A stretch of 64,000 nucleotides of DNA from Anaerosolibacter sp. (GTDB taxonomy: Bacteria; Bacillota; Clostridia; Peptostreptococcales; Thermotaleaceae): positions 19,665 through 83,664 of the forward strand of contig NZ_JARBTM010000020.1 in assembly GCF_029240175.1 (NCBI RefSeq), written 5' to 3'. Shown in pieces: positions 50,371 to 58,535 of the stretch. A model generated the notes under the pieces. It saw nothing but the letters and a program-made list of their open reading frames with translations, was not told where the DNA came from and did no database searches. The translations under genes were made by a program, and so were the position numbers. Positions within the stretch are counted from its first letter, which is position 1; every line of letters begins with the position of its first letter.

Positions 50371-50924
50371 AGAAGTTCACCTCCGCCATAGTGGATTTCC
50401 ATTTGTTTTTTGATCATCATCCTTGCCCGATATAAACCAGTTTCTATGGTTTTCATGGGCATATCCAATACTTCACTGATTTCCTTATATCGCATATTTT
50501 GAAAATGATACATAATAACCAACAGCTTATAGTTTTCTGGAAGCCCATTGATTATATCCCTTACTGCCTCTCTTTGCTCATTTAAAATGAACAGCTGCTC
50601 AGGACCCCGCTCTTGATCTATAACAAGTTCCTCATTGACAAGATAAATGGTATCCTGCTTTGTTTTTCTCTTTCTATCCCAATCGATACAACTATTTGTG
50701 GCCACTCTATATATCCAGGTAGATACCTTTGACTGAAATCGGAAAGTGTGCATTTGCTTATAGATTTTAATAAAAATTTCTTGGGCTACATCCTGAGCCT
50801 CCCCATAATCATTGGTATAACGATAGACCAATGTAAATATCTTATCTTTATACCTTTCGATCAGCTGAGGAAACATATCCTGATTTCCTTGAATGATTTT
50901 TTTCACAATTTCTTCATCCGTCAA
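50352..50924 (-). CDS. ECF (extracytoplasmic function) RNA polymerase sigma factor
   Basis: 190 residues from TTG at 50924 (AAGGAGGTG upstream). Region 2 is YKDKIFTLVYRYTNDYGEAQDVAQEIFIKIY, with the -10 binding helix ending VSTWIYRVATNSCIDWDRKRK. Region 4 is LPENYKLLVIMYHFQNMRYKEISEVLDMPMKTIETGLYRAR. It heads the operon with its anti-sigma factor and a membrane protein. A candidate own promoter lies at 50954-50982. The stimulus is unknown, though envelope stress is usual. Confidence 0.93.
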   Translation of the reverse strand: MTDEEIVKKIIQGNQDMFPQLIERYKDKIFTLVYRYTNDYGEAQDVAQEIFIKIYKQMHTFRFQSKVSTWIYRVATNSCIDWDRKRKTKQDTIYLVNEELVIDQERGPEQLFILNEQREAVRDIINGLPENYKLLVIMYHFQNMRYKEISEVLDMPMKTIETGLYRARMMIKKQMEIHYGGGELLWSAKK

Positions 50925-50953
50925 TGTATCACCTCCTTGCTTATCCATTCATT

Positions 50954-50982
50954 TAGACGTACAATAGTAAAAAGACCCTACA
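50954..50982 (-). promoter_or_regulatory. Candidate ECF-type autoregulatory promoter
   Basis: Minus strand TGTAGGG (50976-50982), exactly 16 bases (50960-50975), then CGTCTA (50954-50959). CGTC is a frequent ECF -10 core and the spacing fits; the -35 departs from the common AAC. Confidence 0.5.
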
Positions 50983-51108
50983 ATGATTTTAATATTTTTC
51001 CCTAAAAACCCATAGAAATTTTTTCGTTTCATATTTCAATAAGTGGGTAATAAATGGATAATCTATGAATGTCCAAATAAACTTTAAAGATAGAAAGGGG
51101 AATTTAGA

Positions 51109-51483
51109 ATGAGATTGGTGAGGAATTTACAACGTAAAAGAAAGCTTGAGCAGCAGAAGAAATTGGCAAAAGGGGTGGCCATTGGTACATTGGTTGGTAG
51201 TGTTTTAGGTAGTGCTGCCGGTATTCTTTTGGCTCCTGATTCAGGTAAAAACACACGAAAGAAAATTCAAGATGGAGCAGTGGAACTAAAACATAACGTA
51301 GAAAAAAATGTTGAAGGGGCAAAATCAAATCTTGAAAATACTTTAAAAAACAGAAAAGAAGGTATCCGGGAAGTTGTAGGAAAAATTCGTAGCCTACGCA
51401 AAACTGCCTGTGAGGATGCAGCTGCATGTGCAGATACCATAGAGGAAGAGATCGCAATCGAATCAGAAGAAAAATCTGAATAG
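51109..51483 (+). CDS. YtxH-domain protein
   Basis: 124 residues. The hydrophobic Gly-rich segment GVAIGTLVGSVLGSAAGILLAPDSGKNTRKKI is the YtxH signature. It is followed by an amphipathic Lys/Glu helix region and an acidic tail with Cys. YtxH proteins are general-stress or envelope-associated, with no enzymatic role. It is transcribed away from the ECF sigma gene and shares the intergenic region with it, so sigma-dependent control is plausible. SD AAAGGGG. Confidence 0.8.
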   Translation: MRLVRNLQRKRKLEQQKKLAKGVAIGTLVGSVLGSAAGILLAPDSGKNTRKKIQDGAVELKHNVEKNVEGAKSNLENTLKNRKEGIREVVGKIRSLRKTACEDAAACADTIEEEIAIESEEKSE

Positions 51484-51499
51484 TTTTGGAGGATTACAT

Positions 51500-51895
51500 A
51501 TGTTAGATACAACCATTCGCTTGGGAGATCTAGGTGCTGCCTTATTGGGTACAGCCCTGCTGGTTCTCATCATCTATGCCATATTGGTACTGAAGAATCT
51601 ATATGATACCATGAAAGTACTTCGTAAAATCCTGGAAGACAATGCTGAAAATATCAACGACGTGATGGATCGTGCTCCCGCCATTGCAGAGAACATCGAA
51701 AGCATTAGCGGAGATCTATCCCACGACGTTAAAGCTGTCCAAGGCACCATTGATAATTTGTTAGGTACTACGGAGGCGGCAGCTGGTGCACTGGCTGAAA
51801 ATACAGATGTGATTTCCAGTATCATGGGTGTTATCCAAGTGATTATGTCCATCAAGGAGTCCTTTGGTTTTCGTCGAAAAAGAAGATGGTTCTAG
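51500..51895 (+). CDS. DUF948-like membrane-anchored coiled-coil protein
   Basis: 131 residues: one N-terminal span (ALLGTALLVLIIYAILVL), then a long helical region (LRKILEDNAENINDVMDRAPAIAENIE and similar heptads) and a basic C-terminal end RRKRRWF. It follows the YtxH gene by 16 bases, a pair often found together in Firmicutes. SD GGAGG. Confidence 0.75.
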   Translation: MLDTTIRLGDLGAALLGTALLVLIIYAILVLKNLYDTMKVLRKILEDNAENINDVMDRAPAIAENIESISGDLSHDVKAVQGTIDNLLGTTEAAAGALAENTDVISSIMGVIQVIMSIKESFGFRRKRRWF

Positions 51896-51902
51896 GACAA
51901 AA

Positions 51903-51983
51903 GCATCGGGCGGGAAAACCCCGCCCCTACCGATATACATAATACTTGTAGGGGCAGGGTCCTCCTGCCCGCTTGTCGATAAC
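51903..51983. repeat. GTAGGGGC-type palindromic repeat
   Basis: ATCGGGCGGGAAAACCCCGC continues to CCCTAC. After a 19-base spacer, GTAGGGGCAGGGTCCTCCTG then CCCGCTTGTCGAT closes the fold. Same family as the other GTAGGG repeats in the window. Confidence 0.65.
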
Positions 51984-51987
51984 CAAT

Positions 51988-52017
51988 AAAAGGAGAATGG
52001 CAAAACCATTCTCCTTT
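51988..52017. terminator. Shared terminator of the DUF948-like gene and cca
   Basis: Twelve-bp stem AAAGGAGAATGG/CCATTCTCCTTT with loop CAAAA between convergent genes. Confidence 0.75.
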
Positions 52018-52018
52018 C

Positions 52019-53446
52019 CTATTGAAACATTCCTTTTTCTATATAATGTATCGCCCGTTCTTTTTCTGGAGGAATCTTTCCAAAGAAAATAGCCTTTCGC
52101 ACATCCTCAAGAATTTGTCCTACCACTTTCCCATCATCAATGTCAAAGTGCTCCATCACTTCATTTCCGTTCAGTACATGGGAGAGATCCATCAACTCTC
52201 GGAATCTGGTAAGATAGTTGTTGGCAAGGTATTCTATATGAACCTTATACATCCCCATTTCCTCATGGGGATGAAGGAGCTTTCGCGTAGCAATCATATC
52301 TGCCAAAGATACCAGCAGCACATCCAAGGTATCTTCACCAAAATTCTTAAATAAATCATAGATCGCTCTTCCGCTCACATCATTTTCCTTGTATAAAGTC
52401 AACGGCCACATGTGCTCCTTCACAATTTTACATAAAAACTGTTTTTCCTTGTTGCTGAGCTTTAAGCGATCTGAAATATCGGCTACAATCTCCATCCCTG
52501 TAATCTCATGGCCTTTGAATCGTATTCTTCCCGTCTCATCCGTCCATTTTGCCGAAGGTTTCCCTATATCGTGGAATAGGGCTGCAAGCTTAATCAGCTG
52601 AATCCGTGTATGTCCATTAGAAAAGATCCTCTGGGTATGCTCTTCATAGGCCTCCCTTAGATGATTTTCAAAATATCCATCGGCATAAATAATACTCTCT
52701 GCCACATTTAAGGTATAGAGAGAATGGGCCCATGAATCCACCACATGGTATTTGCACTGGCCTACTTGCTTCATAGGCTCAATCTCAGGAAATATCTTGT
52801 TCAGCAAGTCCAAATGCTTATCCATCATATTGAAATAATAATGGGTACCATTACATTTTAATATTTGAAACAACTCATGGGATATCCTTTCAGCCCCTGA
52901 CGTCATCAAATACTTCGAATGCTTTTTGATGCTTTTAGCAGTAATATCTTCTATATCGAAGTCCAACTGGGCAGCAAAGCGTACGCCGCGAATCATTCGC
53001 AGGGGATCATCTTGAAATGCTTTTTCTGAAAGCATACGAATGCACTTGTTCTCCATATCTATTTTTCCATTGGTCGGATCTATGAGATTGTCCCAATCAA
53101 CACCTCCATCTTGTCCAACCTTTAGGGCCATGGCATTGATCGTATAATCTCTCTCCATTAAGTCCTCAACAATATCTTTTCCTTTCATTCTAGAAAAATC
53201 AATCACCAGATTCTCATTTTTTAGAATCACTCTGGCAGCAGCATTTGCTTCATCTAAAATAATGAAGCTGCCTTCTCGATTATATGCGAATTCCTTCGCC
53301 ACGGTCAAAGCATCTTCCGACAAAATTAAATCTATATCATTATAATCTCTCTTTAATAAGAAATCTCGTATAAAGCCTCCTACGATGTAAAAATCCGAAT
53401 TGGTATGGATTCGAATTTGGGCAATGCTTTCATTTATTGCATTCAT
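52019..53446 (-). CDS. cca: CCA tRNA nucleotidyltransferase with HD domain
   Basis: 475 residues from ATG at 53446 (GGAGGAG nine bases upstream). The nucleotidyltransferase head shows IVGGFIRDFLL and the metal-binding DYNDIDLIL. The neck region RGVRFAAQLDFDIE follows, then the HD phosphohydrolase motif LAALFHDIGKPSAKW. It adds or repairs CCA (or A) at tRNA 3' ends. Being next to abrB departs from the B. subtilis order. Confidence 0.92.
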   Translation of the reverse strand: MNAINESIAQIRIHTNSDFYIVGGFIRDFLLKRDYNDIDLILSEDALTVAKEFAYNREGSFIILDEANAAARVILKNENLVIDFSRMKGKDIVEDLMERDYTINAMALKVGQDGGVDWDNLIDPTNGKIDMENKCIRMLSEKAFQDDPLRMIRGVRFAAQLDFDIEDITAKSIKKHSKYLMTSGAERISHELFQILKCNGTHYYFNMMDKHLDLLNKIFPEIEPMKQVGQCKYHVVDSWAHSLYTLNVAESIIYADGYFENHLREAYEEHTQRIFSNGHTRIQLIKLAALFHDIGKPSAKWTDETGRIRFKGHEITGMEIVADISDRLKLSNKEKQFLCKIVKEHMWPLTLYKENDVSGRAIYDLFKNFGEDTLDVLLVSLADMIATRKLLHPHEEMGMYKVHIEYLANNYLTRFRELMDLSHVLNGNEVMEHFDIDDGKVVGQILEDVRKAIFFGKIPPEKERAIHYIEKGMFQ

Positions 53447-53825
53447 CCCTTTCACTCCTCCGATATAATGAACAGCCTCTAATCCATCTTAAACTTTTTT
53501 ATCATATTCTGTCAATCATGTTAGACACCTACATACTAATCTTATACCCACTATTTTTTCTCTAAATTCAAGTTTTTAACTTCCAAAAAACTCCATAAGC
53601 CTCAGACGTGTGTTACTAAGAAGAATCCTTTTCAAGAGTAATAAACATACACACGTTTCATTTACTTTTGTCAAATATATTTTCTGCTTTTTCTCCGTGT
53701 GTTAAATAATTATCAGTGTCTTGAATCCTTCTTTAAATACCCTATGGCGTTATATTGGCATAATATTTATTCAATTATTTGTATGAATCTGGTAGAAAAT
53801 AATTCATAAAAATTATTTTTTACAG

Positions 53826-53854
53826 TTGACTATTATTGGAAATTTTGGTACGAT
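53826..53854 (+). promoter_or_regulatory. abrB promoter
   Basis: TTGACT (53826-53831), 17-base spacer, TACGAT (53849-53854). Confidence 0.7.
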
Positions 53855-53868
53855 TTAAACATACAAGT

Positions 53869-53878
53869 TATGTCGAAT
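53869..53878 (+). promoter_or_regulatory. Spo0A-type box downstream of the abrB promoter
   Basis: TGTCGAA at 53871-53877, the core of the 0A box, placed about 10-17 bases after the expected transcription start. In B. subtilis, Spo0A~P represses abrB from boxes in the same position. Confidence 0.65.
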
Positions 53879-53903
53879 TTTGTAAAATACGAGGAGGAAA
53901 AAC

Positions 53904-54143
53904 ATGAAGTCCACAGGTATAGTTAGAAAGGTCGATGAACTCGGAAGAGTTGTAATTCCAATAGAATTAAGACGCACCTTAAATATTGGCGAAAAAGATG
54001 CTTTGGAGATTTATGTCGACGGAGCACACATCATCCTAAAGAAATATGAACCTGCTTGTATCTTCTGCGGCCAAGCAAAAGATGTTAAGAATTTCAAAGG
54101 AAAAAACATCTGCCCTACATGTGTAACTGAAATTGCTGAGTAA
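53904..54143 (+). CDS. abrB: AbrB-family transition-state regulator
   Basis: 79 residues: the swapped-hairpin AbrB DNA-binding domain MKSTGIVRKVDELGRVVIPI with ELRRTLNIGEKDALEIYVDG. A C-terminal zinc-ribbon-like part with CIFCGQ and CPTC may bind metal, a form common in clostridial AbrB proteins. It represses post-exponential genes during growth. SD GAGGAGG. Synteny with rsmI/yabB matches B. subtilis. Confidence 0.95.
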   Translation: MKSTGIVRKVDELGRVVIPIELRRTLNIGEKDALEIYVDGAHIILKKYEPACIFCGQAKDVKNFKGKNICPTCVTEIAE

Positions 54144-54146
54144 ATA

Positions 54147-54176
54147 AAATCCTCGTCCAACGGACGAGGATTTTTA
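54147..54176. terminator. Shared terminator of abrB and rsmI
   Basis: Stem AAATCCTCGTCC/GGACGAGGATTT with a four-base loop and T run, between convergent genes. Confidence 0.85.
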
Positions 54177-55031
54177 CTATAAATCAATGCTTTCTTCATA
54201 AACAACTCTTTTTCCAATACCTCTTTCCTTGGCCACCTTCTTTACCGCTTCTTTTTTGTCAATGCCTGCATCCATAAACATACGCAAATGATCTTTGATG
54301 GAAATTTTCTCCCACTTTTCTTCTTCCATGGCTTTCATGGTCTCCTGGGACATTCCTTCTACCAGCACAACAAATTCTCCTTTCGGTGGATGCGCTTCAA
54401 AATGGGCAATAAGTTCCACCACCGTTCCACGAACAAACTCTTCATGACGCTTTGTCAGCTCTCTTGCAGCCACAGCATTGCGATTTCCTAGAATTTCATG
54501 GATGTCCTTCAAAGCTGCCTCTAATCGATGAGGAGCTTCATAAAAGATCATGGTTCTGTCATCGTTCTTTAGAAATTCCAATCGCTTTTTACGATTCTTT
54601 TTTTCCCGGTCTAAAAAGCCTTCAAAGGCAAAATGATTTGTAGGTAAACCTGAAGCGACCAAGGCTGTTGTAAATGCGGTGGCACCTGGCAAAACTTCAA
54701 ATTCGATATCGTGTTCAATACACAGCTTGATTAAATCTGCTCCAGGATCTGATATACCAGGCATACCCGCATCAGATACTAAAGCGATGATCTCACCTCT
54801 TTGGAGTTTCTCAATCAGATGGGTCCCCTTTGCTTCCTTGTTGTGTTCATGATAACTTGTAAGGGGCTTTTGGATATCATAGTGATTTAATAATTTAATG
54901 GAATGTCGGGTATCCTCTGCGGCAATCACATCGGCCTCCTGCATCACCCTCAGCACCCTCAAGGTAATATCCTCTAGATTGCCAATGGGTGTAGGACAAA
55001 TATATAGCTTTCCTTTTCCTTCCCTCATCAT
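54177..55031 (-). CDS. rsmI: 16S rRNA (cytidine-2'-O)-methyltransferase RsmI
   Basis: 284-residue SAM-dependent tetrapyrrole-methylase-fold enzyme (YabC/YraL family) that methylates C1402 of 16S rRNA. Motifs: LYICPTPIGNLEDITLRVL, AAEDTRHSIKLLNHY, ALVSDAGMPGISDPG, LPGATAFTTALVASGLP and FEGFLDREKKNR. Its start overlaps the yabB stop (ATGATGA), so the two are coupled. Confidence 0.96.
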   Translation of the reverse strand: MMREGKGKLYICPTPIGNLEDITLRVLRVMQEADVIAAEDTRHSIKLLNHYDIQKPLTSYHEHNKEAKGTHLIEKLQRGEIIALVSDAGMPGISDPGADLIKLCIEHDIEFEVLPGATAFTTALVASGLPTNHFAFEGFLDREKKNRKKRLEFLKNDDRTMIFYEAPHRLEAALKDIHEILGNRNAVAARELTKRHEEFVRGTVVELIAHFEAHPPKGEFVVLVEGMSQETMKAMEEEKWEKISIKDHLRMFMDAGIDKKEAVKKVAKERGIGKRVVYEESIDL

Positions 55032-55801
55032 CGCACTTCCTCATCTATCATCTGATCTCTACCATAAATCTCATGGATTTCATCGGTGTAGCTGCCATCT
55101 TCATTATATACATATAAAGGGTCCATAAATTTTAACTCTGGACGTCCATATTTTACACCCTCGATCAGCAAAATATTTGGCTTCTTATTCTTGTTGGGAT
55201 GCACAAACCGAAGCCTTTTAGGCTCTAGCTTATACTTCCTACACAAATCTATAATATCTACCAAGCGATGGGGTCTATGGACCATATAGAAATGCCCCCG
55301 GTCCTTTAACAACTTCGCTGCTGTCCTGATAACATCCTCCAGGGTACATTTTACTTCATGTCTAGAAATCGCCTTCATGCTATGAGGATTTAAAAGACCA
55401 CCGCCTTCATTCATATAGGGTGGATTAGAGGTCACAGCATCAAAGGAATAGGGCTCCAATTGATCCGTAATCTGATTTAAATCCTCATTGATAATATGTA
55501 CCCTTCCTTCCAATCCATTAAGCTGGACGCTCCTAGAAGCCATCTCCGCCACTTCTTCTTGAATCTCCACCCCAAAAATTTCCTTGGCATCGGTCTTTCC
55601 TGCCAAAAGAATAGGGATAATGCCTGTCCCAGTCCCCAGGTCAATGACACGCCATCCCTTCCGGGCTTCACAAAAATTGCTTAAAAGTACGGCGTCTACG
55701 CCAAAACAAAAACCCTTTGGATTCTGGATCAATCGTAAACCTTTACACTGTAGGTCATCAACCCGTTCTCCGTCTTTTACCAGCTTTTCATCCATATCCA
55801 T
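55028..55801 (-). CDS. YabB-like tRNA N6-adenine methyltransferase
   Basis: 257 residues. SAM-binding motif I is VIDLGTGTGIIPILL, and the catalytic motif of N6-adenine methylases is SNPPYMNEGG. It belongs to the TrmN6/YabB family, which modifies A37 of a tRNA in E. coli; the target in clostridia is inferred. It precedes rsmI, as in Bacillus. SD GGAGAGATGG. Confidence 0.88.
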   Translation of the reverse strand: MDMDEKLVKDGERVDDLQCKGLRLIQNPKGFCFGVDAVLLSNFCEARKGWRVIDLGTGTGIIPILLAGKTDAKEIFGVEIQEEVAEMASRSVQLNGLEGRVHIINEDLNQITDQLEPYSFDAVTSNPPYMNEGGGLLNPHSMKAISRHEVKCTLEDVIRTAAKLLKDRGHFYMVHRPHRLVDIIDLCRKYKLEPKRLRFVHPNKNKKPNILLIEGVKYGRPELKFMDPLYVYNEDGSYTDEIHEIYGRDQMIDEEVR

Positions 55802-55849
55802 CTCTCCTATGCTTGCTCTTCCTATTATTATAACACTTCAACCCTCAAT

Positions 55850-55881
55850 ATATAAGAGGTACAGATTTCTGTACCTCTTTC
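55850..55881 (-). terminator. Terminator of the TlpA-like gene
   Basis: Stem AAGAGGTACAGA/TCTGTACCTCTT with a two-base loop. On the minus strand it is followed by ATATATTGAG, so the T tract is weak. Confidence 0.55.
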
Positions 55882-55882
55882 A

Positions 55883-56545
55883 CTATTGGTTCAAAGCATT
55901 TTCGATCTTTTCCATCATGGTATCTTTATCCATGGCTCCAGTTACAACCTCTACGATGGTACCCTCTTGGTCTACAATATAAGTAGTTGGGAAGGCTCTC
56001 ACCCTATACTTCACAGAAACAGCACCATCTGTATCAAATAAGACTGGGAACGTAAATCCTTTTTCATCTACAAACTCATTTACGTTGGTCATTTCCGTAC
56101 CGGGCTTCTCGGCGGCTAATACATTTACAGCTAGTACTGCAACATTTTTGTCTTTATAGGTTTCATATACCTCCTGCATGTGAGGCATTTCTGTTACACA
56201 ATAGCCGCACCATGTGGTCCAGAAGTTGATAAATACCACCTTGCCCTTTAAGCTGGACAAGGTAATTTCATTACCTTCTCGGTCAACCAACGTAAATTCA
56301 TAGGCTTTATCACCGGGAAATACTCCTGTACCACTATTTTCTTCTGTATTCGTATTGCCATTGTCTTCTGTCAGTTCCTCCCCAGGAGCAGGTGTTTCTC
56401 TTTCTCTAGGTGTAGGTTCCTCTATGGTAATCTTTCCTGGCTTCTCTGATTCCTTGTGAGGTTTCAGCCATCCAAAGTAAATTATACTTCCTATTATACC
56501 GATAAGTATGACACTGATCACAATGATGAGACCCTTTCGATTCAT
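55883..56545 (-). CDS. TlpA/ResA-type membrane-anchored thioredoxin
   Basis: 220 residues from ATG at 56545 (AGGAGG seven bases upstream). An N-terminal anchor (GLIIVISVILIGIIGSIIYF), then an acidic linker (about 30-75) and a TlpA-like thioredoxin domain with the redox pair WTTWCGYC (Cys113 and Cys116). The cis-Pro region is RVRAFPTTYIVD. It acts outside the membrane in thiol reduction, with electrons from the CcdA-like protein encoded just upstream. Confidence 0.9.
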   Translation of the reverse strand: MNRKGLIIVISVILIGIIGSIIYFGWLKPHKESEKPGKITIEEPTPRERETPAPGEELTEDNGNTNTEENSGTGVFPGDKAYEFTLVDREGNEITLSSLKGKVVFINFWTTWCGYCVTEMPHMQEVYETYKDKNVAVLAVNVLAAEKPGTEMTNVNEFVDEKGFTFPVLFDTDGAVSVKYRVRAFPTTYIVDQEGTIVEVVTGAMDKDTMMEKIENALNQ

Positions 56546-56562
56546 CGTCACGCCTCCTTTGG

Positions 56563-57267
56563 TTACGATAATATGGCCGATAGCTTATATAAATAATTGG
56601 TGTATATCAATATACCCATAATCACCAGCAACAAACCACTTACCCTCTTAATGACAGTAAAGTATCTGTATAAGGTCCGGATATGATGGATCATATAGTT
56701 TACTGCTAAAGCCGCTAAGATAAAAGGAATTCCCAAACCCAAGGAATATACCCCCAAGAGCTTTATTCCTGCCAATACTGTTTTTTCGCTGCTGGCCATC
56801 ATAAGCACTGAAGCCAATACCGGCCCCACACATGGTGTCCACCCAAAGCTAAAGGTGGTCCCCAGCAGAAAAGAGTTTATAAACTTTGGTGAAGTATCTT
56901 GTAATTCCATCCGTTTTTCACGGTCCAAAATCCCAATATGGATAATTCCCGCATGGTGCAGCCCAAAAATAATCACAATAACCCCGCTGGCCTTTCGAAT
57001 GATATCCGCATAGACATAGATAAATCGGCCAATGGCACTGGCTGTAGCGCCTAACACAATAAAAACAAGGGAAAGGCCTAAAACAAACCCCAGGGCGTTG
57101 AATACCGTATTTCTATGTAACCTTCTATTTTCTCCGATTTCTTCTACTGATGCACCCGCCAAATAACTCAAATATACTGGAAGCAGCGGTAGCACACAGG
57201 GTGTAAAAAACGAGGCCAAGCCTTGAAGGAATACAATCACAACCGAAAGCTGGCTTGAAGCCACCAT
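56563..57267 (-). CDS. ccdA: CcdA/DsbD-type transmembrane thiol-reducing protein
   Basis: About 235 residues, six to seven spans. Redox cysteines lie in FFTPCVLPLLPVYLSYLAG and in FGWTPCVGPVLASVL, the paired TPC motifs of CcdA. It moves electrons from cytoplasmic thioredoxin to TlpA-like partners. ATG at 57267 is used, though a GTG three bases later and an ATG at 57282 are possible around the GGGGGA SD. No cytochrome c maturation genes are adjacent. Confidence 0.9.
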   Translation of the reverse strand: MVASSQLSVVIVFLQGLASFFTPCVLPLLPVYLSYLAGASVEEIGENRRLHRNTVFNALGFVLGLSLVFIVLGATASAIGRFIYVYADIIRKASGVIVIIFGLHHAGIIHIGILDREKRMELQDTSPKFINSFLLGTTFSFGWTPCVGPVLASVLMMASSEKTVLAGIKLLGVYSLGLGIPFILAALAVNYMIHHIRTLYRYFTVIKRVSGLLLVIMGILIYTNYLYKLSAILS

Positions 57268-57309
57268 AAGTCCCCCTTTCATCTATTTTTATTTTCATTA
57301 TACTATATT

Positions 57310-57355
57310 TTCAACAAAAAAAGACCCCCAACATCTACAGGGTCTTCTTGTGTAT
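57310..57355 (-). terminator. Terminator of the ferredoxin gene
   Basis: Stem AAGACCC/GGGTCTT, followed on the minus strand by TTTTTTGTT. Confidence 0.75.
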
Positions 57356-57364
57356 CATGTAAAA

Positions 57365-57535
57365 TTATTGTGGAATCGGTGCGTCTACAGGACATACATT
57401 GGCACAAGCACCACATTCAATACACCCATCTTCATCGATTACGTAAATTGTATCTCCTGCACTGATTACATCTACTGGACATTCTGGTTCACACGCACCA
57501 CAGCTGATACATGCATCTGTAATAACATATGACAT
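57365..57535 (-). CDS. 2[4Fe-4S] bacterial ferredoxin
   Basis: 56 residues, typical clostridial size: MSYVITDACISCGACEPECP and a second cluster motif CIECGACANVCP. Each half gives CxxCxxCxxxCP, so two [4Fe-4S] clusters are expected for low-potential electron transfer. The ATG at 57535 has GGAGGTGAAC upstream, and a terminator follows. It lies between ricT and the ccdA-tlpA pair. Confidence 0.96.
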   Translation of the reverse strand: MSYVITDACISCGACEPECPVDVISAGDTIYVIDEDGCIECGACANVCPVDAPIPQ

Positions 57536-57622
57536 CTCTGTTCACCTCCATTTCAAGTCAGCTATTTTATCTACTAGAGTATTTCCCATTCTAGAATTCT
57601 TTATAACAGATTATGACAATTC

Positions 57623-58534
57623 TTAATCCTCCAAATGTTTAAACTCTGCTAATATGACTTCTTCTTTTTCTTCTTTCTTGCAGCAGCCTCCGCCACCACA
57701 GCCCATTCTGTTTACAGCCTGTTTATCATATACCAGCACTTCATCACTAAGCTTATCCGGCTTTCCTTCCTTACCCTCTTGAAGGATTGTCCGAACCTTC
57801 ACACATTCCAAAAGAACGTTATTCTCAATCACAATACCCACGCCATCCGGTGTCGTTACTTTCTCCCCCACCTCAGGTAAATTATCTCTCAAGCCCTGAT
57901 ACATTTCATGCTCATACTTCAAGCAGCACATCAAACGGCCACAAATTCCTGAGATTTTGGTTGGATTCAAGGATAAGCTCTGCTCCTTGGCCATCTTGAT
58001 GGACACAGGCTCAAAATCTCCCAGCCATGTGGCACAACACAAGGACCTTCCGCATGGTCCCATGCCTCCAATCATCTTGGCCTCATCCCGTACACCAATC
58101 TGTCTTAATTCAATCCTGGTTTTGAAAATAGCTGCTAGATCCTTTACCAACTCTCTAAAGTCTACCCTGCCATCAGCCGTAAAGTAGAAAATTACTTTAT
58201 TGTTATCAAAGGTATATTCCACATCAATGAGCTTCATATCCAACTGATGCTGCTCAACCTTTTCTATGCAAACCTGGAAAGCTTCCTTTTCTTTTACTGA
58301 ATTTTGGTGGTGTTGGATTTCATCCTCCTCAGTGGCAATCCGTAGAACCTTTTTTAAGGGATGAATGATATCTTCCTCTTGAATTTCCTTGGGCCCTACC
58401 ACTACCTCTCCGAACTCAATTCCTCGAGAAGTCTCCACAATTACATTTTGTCCTTTTTGTATCTCAATGGTATCTGGATCAAAATAATATATTTTCCCTG
58501 CTTTTTTAAACCTTATACCTACAACTGGAATCAT
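57623..58534 (-). CDS. ricT: RicT/YaaT (PSP1 domain), RNase Y specificity factor
   Basis: 303 residues. PSP1 core: VVGIRFKKAGKIYYFDP, TSRGIEFGEVV and ELRQIGVRDEAKMIGGMG. Conserved cysteines lie in GPCGRSLCCATWLGDF and SGICGRLMCCLKYE. In B. subtilis RicT forms the Fe-S-containing RicAFT (Y-) complex, which directs RNase Y and affects sporulation. A C-terminal CGGGGCCKKEEK tail adds extra cysteines. It follows holB by one base. Confidence 0.93.
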   Translation of the reverse strand: MIPVVGIRFKKAGKIYYFDPDTIEIQKGQNVIVETSRGIEFGEVVVGPKEIQEEDIIHPLKKVLRIATEEDEIQHHQNSVKEKEAFQVCIEKVEQHQLDMKLIDVEYTFDNNKVIFYFTADGRVDFRELVKDLAAIFKTRIELRQIGVRDEAKMIGGMGPCGRSLCCATWLGDFEPVSIKMAKEQSLSLNPTKISGICGRLMCCLKYEHEMYQGLRDNLPEVGEKVTTPDGVGIVIENNVLLECVKVRTILQEGKEGKPDKLSDEVLVYDKQAVNRMGCGGGGCCKKEEKEEVILAEFKHLED

Positions 58535-58535
58535 C

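Larger units (their letters stand above)
53447..53903. other. AT-rich regulatory region upstream of abrB
   Basis: No gene is seen. It contains the abrB promoter and Spo0A-like box described separately, and TTTGTCAAA near 53667, which also resembles a Spo0A box. Confidence 0.5.
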
